From Pristionchus mayeri (Eukaryota > Nematoda > Chromadorea > Rhabditida > Neodiplogasteridae): a stretch of 64,000 nt of DNA. Under the pieces are notes generated by a model, which worked only from the letters and a program-made list of their open reading frames with translations, was not told where the DNA came from and did no database searches. A program made the position numbers and the translations under genes. The DNA lies in contig BTRK01000002.1 of NCBI GenBank assembly GCA_036245805.1, forward strand, positions 3,778,689-3,842,688, given 5' to 3'. Positions 1-10,695 of the stretch are shown piece by piece; position 1 is the stretch's first letter, and every line of letters starts with the position of its first letter.

Positions 1-165
1 GAGGAAAAGCGAGACACCAGTGAGAGCCGAATGCAATATGTCATACGAGACTACTACTGGTATAGTAGGAACGGGAGTGAGGCTCGTTTTAGATTTCTCG
101 TAGAGACTTATACGAAATACGTGAGGGCCAGTACGTGTGTTTTCCTCCAGCCGTATTGCTAATAA
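1..165 (+). CDS. Last exon of unrecognised tandem gene family, copy 1 (partial)
   Basis: Frame 1 is open from the window edge to a TAA at 163-165. The C-terminus, ASTCVFLQPYC, matches the C-terminus of copy 3 at 10660-10695 (ASTCVLLPPYC), and the upstream SESRM segment matches SERRM of copies 2 and 3. This is therefore the 3' exon of a third member of the same family; the rest lies outside the window. I do not recognise the family. The shared Cys at the very C-terminus and the TC(V)xLxPYC pattern are its clearest signature. Only 54 codons are visible, so whether this copy is functional cannot be judged. Confidence 0.6.
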
Positions 166-675
166 CACAAAACCGTTTTTCTGTTGTACGAATACGTTAA
201 TGTGTAAAATGTATTCTTTATTACTGAAGAAAATGCATTATTCAGTAATATGTGTATAATATGATGCTTGCTAATAAACCTATGATTATGGTAACACAAA
301 TGCTTGATAAATCGTAAACATACACTGCAAACATTGCACAAGATGTTGAGTTCGTTCGGCAATAAGTGCGAAAGTGGTTGACTGAAAAAAACATAAATTA
401 TGTGGTATTATCTTTGCCTTTATTTGCCTGATTTGCCACCATTTGCCTTGATTTTCCGTGACGCTTTTTTCGGAATTATGTTCATTTTCGGAATATGTCG
501 GATAAAAGTTGTCCTTACTTATCCAATCAAACCAATGATAAGAATCAGCACATCTAAGGCAGACCCTTTCCTGACAGAGGTCACCGGGGAAATATGCTGT
601 CGAGAGATATTACAATTCCCGTGTACACATCGCAACTATGTCTCATCCATTCCCTTGATGTTACTTTTATGGGCG
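166..675. other. Intergenic, nothing recognised
   Basis: Downstream of copy 1. Short open frames exist on both strands but none shows family resemblance, splice-consistent extension or conservation with other parts of the window. Confidence 0.5.
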
Positions 676-852
676 CTATGTCGGATGATCACCGTTGGAT
701 GGTGACCTACTGGATGATAAGCAAAAAAGCTCCATTCTGTGGAACTTTCACACATTCATTTTTGACACTTTGGGGACCTACTGTGAAAGTTCAACATAAA
801 GGTCCGTTTTGTGGTTATCATCCGGTATGTTACCATCCGACGGTGATCATGC
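676..852. mobile_element. Short MITE with about 35-bp inverted ends
   Basis: The left end GGATGATCACCGTTGGATGG is mirrored on the right by CCATCCGACGGTGATCAT, and a second inner pair (GATGATAA / TTATCATC) continues the inverted repeat. A related fragment with the same left end and a similar interior (TTTTTGACACCTTAGGGGCC) lies in a dehydrogenase intron at 14758-14890, so this is a dispersed family. No coding capacity. Target duplication is not clear. Confidence 0.55.
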
Positions 853-1158
853 GCCATTGTAACCTTTTACAGCAGCCTTGGGTCAGGAGGCATGCTGCGG
901 GGAACGTTGTCATCACTCCAAGGAGGGTCAGGAGATCAAGAAATAACGTGAGCTGGATGAGTAAGATCTCACAGATAAGATCAAATAGAGTAACCTTGCA
1001 AGTATCGCGGTGGTTCATAAGCGAGCGGACTGATGTCGGTGCGATTTCATTACTCTCATTATGTATTTTGTATCACTCGCATTTCGCGATAATCTTTCAC
1101 AACAATTTCGTTGCACGCCTGCCAAGGTCAATGATAACAATTAGAGTTCGTAATTCGG

Positions 1159-1234
1159 ATCACCGTCTCTTCATTTCCCACACTCTCTCCACCGGTTGAA
1201 CGGCGAGAGAGTGTGTAGAATGAAGAGACCGTGG
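1159..1234. repeat. Hairpin repeat (small MITE)
   Basis: ACCGTCTCTTCATT is followed about 35 bp later by its near complement AATGAAGAGACCGTGG, with ACACTCTCTC / GAGAGAGTGTGT continuing the stem. Related stems occur near 5650, 13100, 14605-14690 and 26700-26765, so it is dispersed. Confidence 0.5.
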
Positions 1235-1255
1235 TTTCATTTCTCTAACTGTAAA

Positions 1256-1317
1256 TGACGAGGCCTTTCGGCGGAAAACCAGCCAATGACGAGGCCTTTC
1301 GGCGGAAAACCAGCCAA
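1256..1317 (+). repeat. Two tandem 31-bp units
   Basis: The unit beginning TGACGAGGCCTTTCGGCGG occurs twice back to back (1256 and 1287). A diverged single copy of its second half, continuing into GGCAAGCTTA, is at about 6630-6660. Confidence 0.7.
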
Positions 1318-1966
1318 CGGCAAGCTTACGTACGAATTTTGGATCACATAGTAGTTGCTATATTACCAGTAACCCGTAAGCTTTTTTGCTGTGAGGTTTG
1401 TGGGGGTATTGGAGTGGGGGGCGCTGCTTGCGGCATCGGGGTACATGCCCATTAGGCACAAGTGCAGCTTTGGTCCCCTCGGCAATTTTTTCAGGACGCC
1501 CAAAAATGTGTATTTCTACAGTATCCTGATCGGACGGACATTCTGCCCCGCGAAAACCAATCCATACACTCGACCTTTCTAAGATGGTGCAGGTGGCCGT
1601 CGGCAATGCAAGCCATTTCATGTAAAAAAAGAACCGAGTGTATGGGCAAAGAAACGTGAAAAATGCCGAAAAGTAGTGTATGTACGTCCGTCTGTCCGTC
1701 CGTGCGTGCACATTTTGCCATCTCCCTCAAAATCTACATTTGATATTTAGCTTTTTGCGTAGCCTTTATGCTGAACCGGCCCTGAGAATCTATTGACCGT
1801 CGAAAAGTAGGCAACATTTTCACTACATCGAGTGGAAATGACGATTTTAGCGATGGAGCAACCATTATTCTTTGGAGCACATTCATGACTTTTTCGAAAA
1901 CGCAGAAATTAAATTGTTTCTTTGGTAAATCATGAACATCCTAATATTTAAATTTTTGTGAATATA

Positions 1967-2858
1967 TTAGGTTGAACAGAAAGTCTTTATCCACTGTTTT
2001 GCTCGATCACTGCTCAGTGCAGGATACCTTTGGTGTTCCCTCGCCTCTAGTCAATAACACATGACAAAGGGACTATGTGGTCAACAACTCCCCATTCCAC
2101 GCCTTTCATTCTGCCACTAGTAAGACCACGATGTTTGTTCCCACGGCCTTGCACATCCGCAACGTTCTGTTATTCGTATTTCTCTCTCACACTACAATGA
2201 AGGAATAGGAACGTCAGTTGGCTGAAGTGTACGATTCATATGCCACTCACTACCAGACCATGCGCAATTGGTACCAACTCTTCGAGAAGGGGGACTTTTC
2301 CATGGATGATCATGACCGGTCTGGGAGGCCACCCGAGCTGGATTTGGATGCGCTACGGATCGTAGTGGAATTGGATCCTTCCCAAATACCCGCGACATGG
2401 CAGCCACACTTGGGGTATCGCAAAGCACCATCGTAAAATGATTGGTCTCCATTGGCAAGAAGAAGAAGCTAGGCCGTTTCATACCCCACAAATTGACCCA
2501 AGACCAGTTTGACCACCGTGTCGACGATTCCCTTTCTCTACGTCCAAATAAGGCTGGATGGTTCTCCCTCATACACCGTATTCTCCTGACTTGGCCCCTT
2601 CGGATTATTGGTTGTTCTCGGATCTGACCCGTCATCTCGATCAGAGATCCTTCATTTCCCGTGGGGCGATCGAGGCCGCACTCAAGCAATATTTTAATTC
2701 GCGCCGAGATGGGTTCTATAAGGAGGGAATCCATAAGTTGCCTGAACGTTGGAGATTTGTCGTAGATAACAATGGTGCATATGTTTGATTTTGCTCTTGT
2801 GCTTTATTGTCAGAAGAAGGGAAATAAAAAGTGGATAAAGACTTTCTATTCAACCTAA
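1967..2858 (+). mobile_element. mariner-family transposon, defective, with both terminal inverted repeats
   Basis: The ends are TTAGGTTGAACAGAAAGTCT and the mirror image AGACTTTCTATTCAACCTAA, each flanked by TA, the Tc1/mariner target duplication. Inside, two frames encode transposase pieces. At 2218-2436 is an N-terminal segment with FEKGDFSMDD and DRSGRPPELD, typical of the mariner helix-turn-helix and linker. At 2558-2788 is a C-terminal segment with PYSPDLAPSDYWLFSDL, which holds the third catalytic Asp, ending LPERW. The region with the first two catalytic Asp residues is missing by internal deletion and the pieces are in different frames, so it cannot make transposase. It inserted into one unit of the composite tandem repeat, and TA plus flanks rejoin cleanly. 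Confidence 0.9.
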
Positions 2859-2875
2859 TACTTTTGCAATTTTAT

Positions 2876-2960
2876 CATGGCCGAGTGCCTAAGGCGATGG
2901 ACTGGCAAACACAAAGTTGGGGGTTCGGTGCCCGTCGGTGTAAAAACCTTTTTGCCACGC
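2876..2960 (+). repeat. tRNA-derived SINE-like head, copy A
   Basis: ATGGCCGAGTGCCTAAGGCG resembles the 5' half of a tRNA-Ser/Leu (A box), and GGGTTCGGTGCCC is a near-consensus B box. It does not close into a full cloverleaf and continues into a repeat body, so it looks like a SINE head rather than a tRNA gene. Confidence 0.5.
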
Positions 2961-3616
2961 TTCGAAAAGCTGGAGAATGGTTGGGAAAATAATTTGTGAT
3001 TACGGTAGGTCAAAATTAGCGCTGAGTCAGATAATATTCGATGGGTCACACATTTGACGAAATTTGCAATTTTTTTCGAATATTTACAGAAGTGTATTCA
3101 AGTCATGAGTCCGTTATTTTAAGCCCATTAGCATAGTTCCCCGCCTGTAACAGAACGTAGTTGCCCGCTAGTTGCTATATTACCAGTAACCCGTAAGCTT
3201 TTTTGTTGTGGGGTTTGTGGGGGTGTGGGAGTGGGGGCGCTGGGAGCGGCAACGGGGCACATGCCCAATACGCACAAGTCCAGCTTTGGTCCCCTCGGGA
3301 AATTTTTCAGGAGTTCCAAAAAACATGTGTCATTCCGTCTGTTCGGTACGGTAGCTACTCATTTCTCAGCTGCCAAAGCCCTTGTGCTGTATCCACAATC
3401 CAATAGTGCCGATCGGCTTGCTTGGCCGCGGTAACTCTAATCCCAGAATCTCGGACCAATCGATCACCGTACTCCCCAAGAGTCAACTGGGGCAACTATT
3501 ATTCCAAGTGGCGCATTCATGACTTTTTGAAAAACCCAGCAATTAAATTGTTTCTTTGGTAAATCATTATCGTCCTATTATTTAAATTTTTTTGTAACAT
3601 ATGTGATATTTTTATT

Positions 3617-3700
3617 ATGGCCGGGTGGCTAACGCGATGGATTGGCAAACAAGAAGTTGGGGGTTCGGTGCCCGTCGGCGTCAAAACGTTTTGCCATGCT
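3617..3700 (+). repeat. tRNA-derived SINE-like head, copy B
   Basis: TATGGCCGGGTGGCTAACGC and the same GGGTTCGGTGCCC B-box motif; diverged copy of the head at 2876 with the same downstream body (TAATATTCGCTGGGTCA). Confidence 0.5.
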
Positions 3701-4060
3701 TCGAAAAGCCAGGGGGTGGTGGGGAAAATAATATATGATTACGCTAGGTCAAAACTAGCGCTGGGTCAGATAATATTCGCTGGGTCATAGGTATGAATAA
3801 AACTTTTTCAAACTTAAAGACGTGTATCCAAGTCACGAGTCCGTTATTTTAAGCTCGTAAAACATAAAAGTAGTTGCCTACTTGTGACAGAACGTAGGCC
3901 CGCTAGTTGCTACATTACCAGTAACCCGTAATCTTTTTTGCTGGAGGGTTTGTGGGGGCGCGGGGATGGGGGCGCTAGGAGCGGCAACGGGGCACTTGCC
4001 CATTACGCACAAGTGCAGCTTTGGTCCCCTCGGCAAAATTTTCAGGACGTCCAAAAAATA

Positions 4061-4541
4061 GGTGTTGCCGTCATCAATCGATATTCTAATACCCCTGAAA
4101 TTGCTTTATCCAAGTAATATGGGTATCGATTGGTTACAGCATTTGGTGTTTATCTAACCATGATTTTCCAATCAATTTCGTAATTTTCGACCATAAACCC
4201 CTATACGGTGATAGGGAGTAAAACTCAAGATCGCCTAGTTAGAGGATCTAAACAGGGTGATGTAGTAGATGGCACACTGATAACAATGCAAACACTCCCA
4301 AGTTGCTAGATCAAATCTCCAGCGAACAGCAATCCGTTGCGGTTTTGTCCATTGCGGTTTTGTCGTCTCACGACGACTATATAATCACTAAAGTGGCTGC
4401 ACTTTTTTGCATGTATTTTTACCAATCGGTGGGAAACATGTACATTGCAAGTTCATGTGAGAAATGCACTTTCACACTTCGATATGTACTTCGGCCACGA
4501 AGTACATTTTTCGATATTCATTTTCGATAAGAATAATTCAG
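4061..4541. other. Region upstream of copy 2, nothing firm
   Basis: Probably contains 5' exons or promoter of copy 2, but no exon could be defined because no second copy of this stretch exists in the window for comparison. Confidence 0.3.
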
Positions 4542-5932
4542 ACACGACATGCGAACATTCGTGGACGTTGAGTTCGACTGGAGTCTACCAAACAAGAAAG
4601 GAAACCTCACCATTCCCAATTGTCACGAGCGGAGAATTCGCAATGTAAGTCTAAAAATTCGGAGTCTCTTAGAACATTAGAAACGAACAGAATGAAAGCG
4701 GATTCAGCAAAGTTAACTATCGAACAAAATACTATTCAACTAACTTAAAAAATGCAGGGAAAGTGACTGATATTTTTTTCATTTTCCATATTTTCAATTG
4801 TAACGATAAATTCCAATTGCCAAATTATTTCAGAGTTACCTCAAGCTGCATGACCTGCGCGGCCAGAAGTATGATGCAATAATGCGCTCGGGGGGGACAA
4901 TGAAAACAGGACATTTAATCTACCCGATCGCGATCAGTGGTACGTTTCATGTTTTGTTATTCACTGTGAAATTACACTAATCTGTACCTATCTCGGATGT
5001 GTATAATAAATCGAGAGTGTAATCATTATGAAAAATTCCGAAAATCGATTACAGTGTAAACTTTCAGTGATCAATGGAAGCAAATATCGCAATGATTACT
5101 ACGCAGCTGCTGTGCACAAAGTGTACTCCGATTTGGATAAAATCCCTCACCGGAAATACTGGCCCTACCTATTCGATGTAATACTTGTGTCAGTGCTAGG
5201 GCGTATATAGAATCCTAAAATTCATTAATCACAAAAAAAATCATGTTTTAATTAACAGCTCATGGAAGATCAAATTGAACTTGTCATCATATCGAAAGAC
5301 ACTTGGACGATGCTATGGAAACGCTGGACTTCAGCTGTGAAAGAAAGGTAAGATCGCTTGAGGACAAATCATTTGTCCAAAACTATATTCTATATAATGT
5401 ACTCAAGTGTTCATTTCAGTCAAAATTTCTGCGATGGCGGACGGTATTTCGACAATCTCCTGCCTCGAATTCGCAAGGAGGCCAAATCGCATCCAAAATA
5501 TGATGATATCGTCGAAAATTACACAGTGAGTTTTGCATTGTGTACACGTTTCCGTATCTTATGAGACATTCTATTTCTCAGGAATTGATGACGGATGCTT
5601 GCACAAGGTGAACGTGCGAGGGTGTCAAGAACAGCAAGGTACATCGGATCACCGTATCTTAATTTTCCACACTATCTCGTCCCTCAAAGATCTTTGAAAT
5701 TTGAACTTTGAAGGAGAAGCTAACGTTCGCCTATCCTACAACAGAAGGACTTGCGCAGATGGGTACACAACAAAGGATGAGCAAGATCACAGTGAGCGAC
5801 GAATGAGGGAGATCATGAGGGATATTACACTTACACGATTCATGGGATTGATGACTATTATGATTATTATGATAGCTATGTTAGCGCCAGAACGTGTGTT
5901 TTCACATCGAGGTGCTAGAATACATGCACACA
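4542..5932 (+). pseudogene. Unrecognised tandem gene family, copy 2, frameshifted
   Basis: Seven exons are supported by comparison with copy 3: 4542-4644 (MRTFVDVEFDWS), 4834-4939 (YLKLHDLRGQKYDAIM), 5068-5177 (DYYAAAVHKVYSDLDK), 5259-5348 (WKRWTSAVKER), 5420-5525 (FCDGGRYFDNLLPRIRKE), 5582-5607 and 5714 onward (FAYPTTEGLAQM). Splice sites and phases agree up to the last exon. There, a stretch that is 48 bp in copy 3 is 47 bp here (after CAGATG at about 5760), shifting the frame before the SERRM motif. A second shift is needed to reach the terminal TCVFTSRC at 5897-5932. The N-terminal exon shows mostly third-position differences from copy 3, so the family was under protein selection. Function unknown. 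Confidence 0.6.
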
Positions 5933-6819
5933 CCACTCTTATACTGGTTTATGATCGAATTAATGATTGCATTGTTTTCCATCTGATTGAAACATGTAAA
6001 GAGATGTTGTAGTAATAATAATAAAAAAAATAAAAAAATGTGACAAACTATTTGGATATCGAACAGCAACTTTATCGGTGCACATTCTCGAGATTTCGGC
6101 CTAATGCAAGTGACTGGTATTATGTTGTAACATGTTAGATGTTACACAATGAACAATACCGTAGTTGAATCGTGCAACGTAAATAATACTTTTCTACATT
6201 GACGGGTAATGCCATTGGTGATTTGGTGGGAATACATCACGTCATCCTGAATATCAAGTATTGGAATCCTGACTTTGACGTCTCTCGATCGCTCTCGCTC
6301 TCTCTGTCTCTCTCGTTCGACCTCTGCCTTTCCTGATATTATTACTGTCTATACATCTCATGAGGAGCGGGTGATGGATACTGGAGGACAAGGTCATTGC
6401 CAGAGATAAGAACGGAGTGATACGATCGCATCTTGTCCAAACCATGCAATACTGTTCCATGTGCGATATCGTACAGTGATCCAGAAGTTGTTATGAGTTC
6501 ACTATTTTTTGCATCACTTCATTCTTTCAGTAAGAAATTTCAGATGTTGATACGTCAAACTCTTTGCACGCTGCTTCTTATTCACCTCTCGAACGGACGC
6601 CCGTCCTATCTGGAATACATGAAGAATCCATACGGCGGAAAGCCAGCGAATGGCAAGCTTATGTGAGAAACTCAGTTACTCTTATCGATTCTTGCAATTT
6701 TCGTATGGCCACTGGAAATTCAAGATGGATGAATGCTCTTCCGAGTTAATTAAAAATTGCCGCCATTCACATCTATCCGATATTTAAGATATTTAGACAA
6801 ATTATCGAGAATAATTCAG
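5933..6819. other. Intergenic between copies 2 and 3
   Basis: Contains a CT-rich simple stretch at about 6285-6320 and a fragment of the 31-bp repeat family at 6630-6660. No gene recognised. Confidence 0.4.
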
Positions 6820-6922
6820 ACACGACATGCGGACATTCGTCGACGTTGAGTTCGACTGGAGCGCACCAAATAATACCGAATATCTCACAATTCCAATGTT
6901 TCACGAGCGCAGAATACGAACG
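6820..6922 (+). pseudogene. Isolated 5' exon of family copy 3
   Basis: HDMRTFVDVEFDWS followed by TIPMFHERRIR aligns residue for residue with the first exon of copy 2 (4542-4644); differences fall largely at third codon positions. Unlike copy 2 it has no GT donor at the expected place (ACGGCTCG), and the next exon (YLKLHDLRGQ in copy 2) is missing before the 8894 exon. The fold-back element at 7033-8737 lies exactly in that gap. Confidence 0.6.
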
Positions 6923-7032
6923 GCTCGTTTTGTTTAAAATTCAAATTCCACAGCGTTGTGGTCGAAAAGTTGTAGCAAAAAGGGCATATACAGCCTGATT
7001 GAAGCCCATGTAAGACCGAAATGTACATGCCG

Positions 7033-8737
7033 CAATGACTAAGGCTGGGATCGATTTTGAAAAAGTTTCTGGCACCCCTCACTTTTGGGGTCGAAAAATT
7101 GGCTTTCTCAAAATCATGTGGAATATAGTTTTTAGGTTCTTTTCACGCGTAGAAACCGAATTTCCGCATCCGAACGCGAGAAAATGAGAATGAAGTAAGA
7201 TATGGCTGAGAAACCGAAAATTTCGATCCGAAATGGCACATAAAGTGACATAACTAAATTTTAAATTTTTTTTTTTTTTTTTTTTTTTTTTTATTTTATA
7301 AAAATGCTATTGGGTGATTGGTATTTTTGGAATCTACTAGTGGTATCACACCTCCCATAATTTTTATTGATTAAAAAAATGGATATTACGACTTTTTCGA
7401 CTATGAACTTGGAAATCTCGTGTCAAATTCTGAGATATCAGAATTACAATTTCTCACAAACGGGCCCTACGTCACCCTAACTACACGAAAACTTTATTTA
7501 TTAGTAACTACAACTTATGGCATCAATTGGAACCATATTACCACTTTTTGGTTCTCGAAATTTGAAATTGCAGAAATTCGTGATTTTGCTCAGAATTGGA
7601 CAAGAATGGGAAATTATGTAGGTGTCCTAGCTTCTTAAAATCCATTACATTGCAGTGTGACATTCCTGTTATGAATAATTGTCACCAATAGAAACGTTTT
7701 CAGATAAATCTAAGATCTTGCGGATCCTTCACTATCACTAAGTGAAGCAATTGCGTCCAAAATTCACGTATTTTCGATTTTTCCGAGCTTAAGAAACGTT
7801 TTCATGAGTTTCTATTATGAAATTCGGATTCAGCGAGTCGAAATACGCTAGAAATATTTATTTATCCAGGATTATCAAAAAAAACAATTTCGACGAATTT
7901 CGAAAAAATGATTTTAAATTTTGTTGTAAAAGTTCACTTAAAACCACATCCTCTGTGTATCTCGACACGCTGAATCCGAATTTCATAATAAAAATTCATG
8001 AAAACGTATCTTAAGCTCGAAAAAATTGAAAATACGTGAATTTTGGACGCAATTGCTTAACTTAGTGATAGTGAAGGATCCGCAAGATCTTAGATTTGTC
8101 TGAAAACGTTTCTATTGGTGACAATGATTCATAACAGGAATGTCACACTGCAATGTAATGGATTTTAAGAAGCTAGGGCACCTACATAATTTCCCATTCT
8201 TGTCCAATTCTGAGCAAAATCACGAATTTCTGCAATTTCAAATTTCGAGAACCAAAAAGTGGTAATATGGTTCCAATTGATGCCATAAGTTGAAGTTACT
8301 AATAAATAAAGTTTTCGTGTAGTTTGAGTGACGTAGGGCCCGTTTGTGAGAAATTGTAATTCTGATATCTCAGAATTTGTTTTTTTAGTTCATAGTCGAA
8401 AAAGTAGTAATATCCATTTTTTTTAAATCCCTGAAAATTATGGCAGGTGTGATACCACTAGTAGATTCCAAAAATACGAATCACCCAATAACATATATAT
8501 TTTTTTAATTTAGTTATGTCACTTTATGTGCCATTTCGGATCGAAATTTTCGGTTTTTCAGCCATATCTTACTTCATTCTCATTTTATCGCGTTCGGATG
8601 CGGAAATTCGGTTTCTACGCGTGAAAATAATCTCTAAAAACTATATTCCACTTGATTTTGAGAAAGTAAATTTTTCGACCCCAAAAGTGAGGTGTGCCAG
8701 AGACTTTTTCAAAATCGACCCCTAGCCTTAGTCATTG
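7033..8737. mobile_element. Fold-back element, 1.7 kb, arms about 800 bp
   Basis: CAATGACTAAGGCTGGGATC at the left end is mirrored by the right end CCTAGCCTTAGTCATTG, and the inverted match continues inward with small differences almost to the centre (for example GCATCCGAACGCG / CGCGTTCGGATGC). The left arm contains a run of about 32 T at 7262-7293, shortened in the right arm. No transposase. ORFs inside are stem shadows. It separates the first exon of family copy 3 from the rest. Confidence 0.9.
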
Positions 8738-8893
8738 TTGCCGGCGATCAGCACTCGGGACTCCCACTTTAGAAAAAAAGTATGGGAATTATCGAATTTT
8801 TGGCCATCCGTGGACCCACATCAATTGTTAAGTTCTCTAGTGGAGGGTCTCTTAAAGTGTGTTGTGAGCTTAATTATGATTGCACTTCTTCAG

Positions 8894-10695
8894 TGATGAA
8901 TGGATCTGCTAATCGAGATGAATACTACGCCGCTGCCATACACAAAGTACACTCAGATGCGGACAAAGACGCACTATATCTTCCGAGGAGAGTAAAACGA
9001 TGTATTGACATGACCCACATATTTGAGGTTTTTTTTTTTCTATAATACAAAGCCATCTATTTTCTCCCTTTTTTGTATTAGGTTGGTTCAAAAGTTTCTG
9101 ACTATTTATTTTTCATAATTTCTCCTAGCCTATTTCGATTGCCTGCAATTCCTCTATAGTTTTAGTGACGTCAGTAGTTGTGGAGTACCGGAAAACATTA
9201 ACAATGGATATATCGGTTATTGAACGTGAGAACATTATTTTCATATCGAAACTGTTGAAAATGGTGTTTTTCGTTGTTTTTGGTTGAGCTCAACTTCTCA
9301 GATATTTGACACCTCCTTAATTTGCCCAACATATATGTAGTAGGGCAAGAGTTGCTTGTTCGGTTAAACGTGAAAAACTGGGTCTTCATTGCGAGTGAGA
9401 AAATAGAAACAGCAAAAAGTGCTGATTTCGATGTTTAAATTTCCAAATCGCGGTTCCGAAAAATCCTAATTACTTATTGATTGATAATTCTACTCCTAAA
9501 TATAACTGTATTCTAAGATAGGAAGGTAGGAAATAATAAACCACTATTGAGCTCTAAATGTCGATCTGTACGAGTACAGTGTCAGAAAATATAAAACAAG
9601 CATTCTCCAATTAGCGTAGTTTACTGATTTGGCCAAAATGATGGGCGGGAATTCAGGGGACCAGAATTTCTGAAGAGTAAAATTATATGCCTGTGTAATA
9701 GGCTTCTCAATAATCCTTCACGTTTGTCTCAATCTCGTTTGTCCTTGGAGTTACAATCAAATGAATAACGTTGAAAATCTAGAGCCATTTAGAGTTTGAC
9801 TGTGAATAGTGTCATCCTTGCTGATCGAATTGACCCGATATTGTATCGCGTAAAAAGTATTCCCAAGACTTCATCAACTATGAATAACCATTAGTTGATT
9901 GGCTGAATGAGATGGACGGGGTAGGTCAAAATGCCCGAACATGATAATAGTCAGAAACTTTTGAACCAACCTAATACTAACACTTGCTCAAATAAGTTAT
10001 TTTTTCCAGAAAATTGCACGGATGGGTCCGCAAATCGAATTGCTCATAGTTTCGTATGCAACTTGGACGAAGCTGTGGATGAAGTGGACTTCAGCTCTGA
10101 AAGAAGGGTAACATTCACATATTGTAAATTTGTATGCTTTTCGATATCTTACAAGAAGGAAAATATAATACAATCATAATTACATCCGCATTTACTTTTC
10201 AGTAAAGCATTCTGCAATGGTGGACGATATTTCGACGAGCTCATCGACCCAATTCACAACGACACAACATCGAATCCGACATTTGATGATATCGTCGGAA
10301 AATATAGCGTATGTTTTACGTTACCGAAAGGTCAATAAAGGCGCTCGTAGAGATCACATACAAGTTAGTAACTTGAAGTTACTACGTTGAAAAATCAGAA
10401 AACTATACAGTTTATGATTTTATTAGGCAATATTATATTTTTGCAGGAATTAATGGCTCATTCATGCAAACAAAGGCCGTGTGAGGAGATCGAGAGCAAC
10501 GAGAGGCTGACGTACTCATACCCGACTGAGGAGGGACTACATCAGATGACTGCGACGATAGAAAAGGAGCAAGCACATAGCGAACGGCGAATGAGGGCTA
10601 TTACTCAGTCGTATTACATGGATAATCGGACAACTGAGTTTATTAAAGGATACACGAAGGCAAGCACTTGCGTGCTCCTGCCGCCGTACTGCTAA
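8894..10695 (+). CDS. Unrecognised tandem gene family, copy 3, 3' half intact
   Basis: Four exons with consistent phases: 8894-9027 (DEYYAAAIHKVHSDADK), 10010-10107 (QIELLIVSYATWTKLW), 10203-10308 (FCNGGRYFDELIDPIHND) and 10447-10695 (TYSYPTEEGLHQM, SERRMRAI, C-terminus ASTCVLLPPYC, TAA). In the second exon the correct frame is identified by alignment with copy 2 (DQIELVIISKDTWTMLW). The 9027 donor (GAG|GTTTTT) is weak. The first intron holds a complete 897-bp mariner-type MITE. The exon equivalent to 4834-4939 is missing upstream, so the complete gene may be dead although these exons are open. I recognise no domain; the repeated aromatic and charged pattern and terminal Cys suggest a lineage-specific protein. 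Confidence 0.55.
9078..9974. mobile_element. mariner-type MITE, 897 bp, TA target duplication
   Basis: Ends are TTAGGTTGGTTCAAAAGTTT and its mirror AAACTTTTGAACCAACCTAA, with about 28 bp of inverted repeat, flanked by TA on both sides. The ends begin with the same TTAGGTTG as the mariner at 1967. No transposase motif (DRSGRP, SPDLAP) could be read inside, so it is non-autonomous. It sits in an intron of family copy 3. Confidence 0.9.

Larger units (their letters stand above)
1320..4060. repeat. Three-unit tandem repeat of composite non-coding module
   Basis: A block starting TTGCTATATTACCAGTAACC and ending near GGTCCCCTCGGC recurs at 1354-1510, 3172-3322 and 3907-4047. Between blocks lies a second shared module (AATTAAATTGTTTCTTTGGT, 1910 and 3541) followed by a tRNA-like head (2877 and 3618). 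Unit spacing is about 740 bp between units 2 and 3, and about 930 bp between units 1 and 2 after subtracting the mariner insertion at 1967-2858. ORFs here are artefacts of the GC-rich block. Confidence 0.7.

Noticed and set aside
594..1199. 201-aa open frame
   Set aside because: It runs through a MITE with inverted ends and into a hairpin repeat, has no recognisable motif and no splice support; an open frame by chance.
2876..2955. tRNA-Ser gene
   Set aside because: A and B boxes are present but the acceptor and anticodon stems do not pair and a repeat body follows directly; treated as a SINE head.
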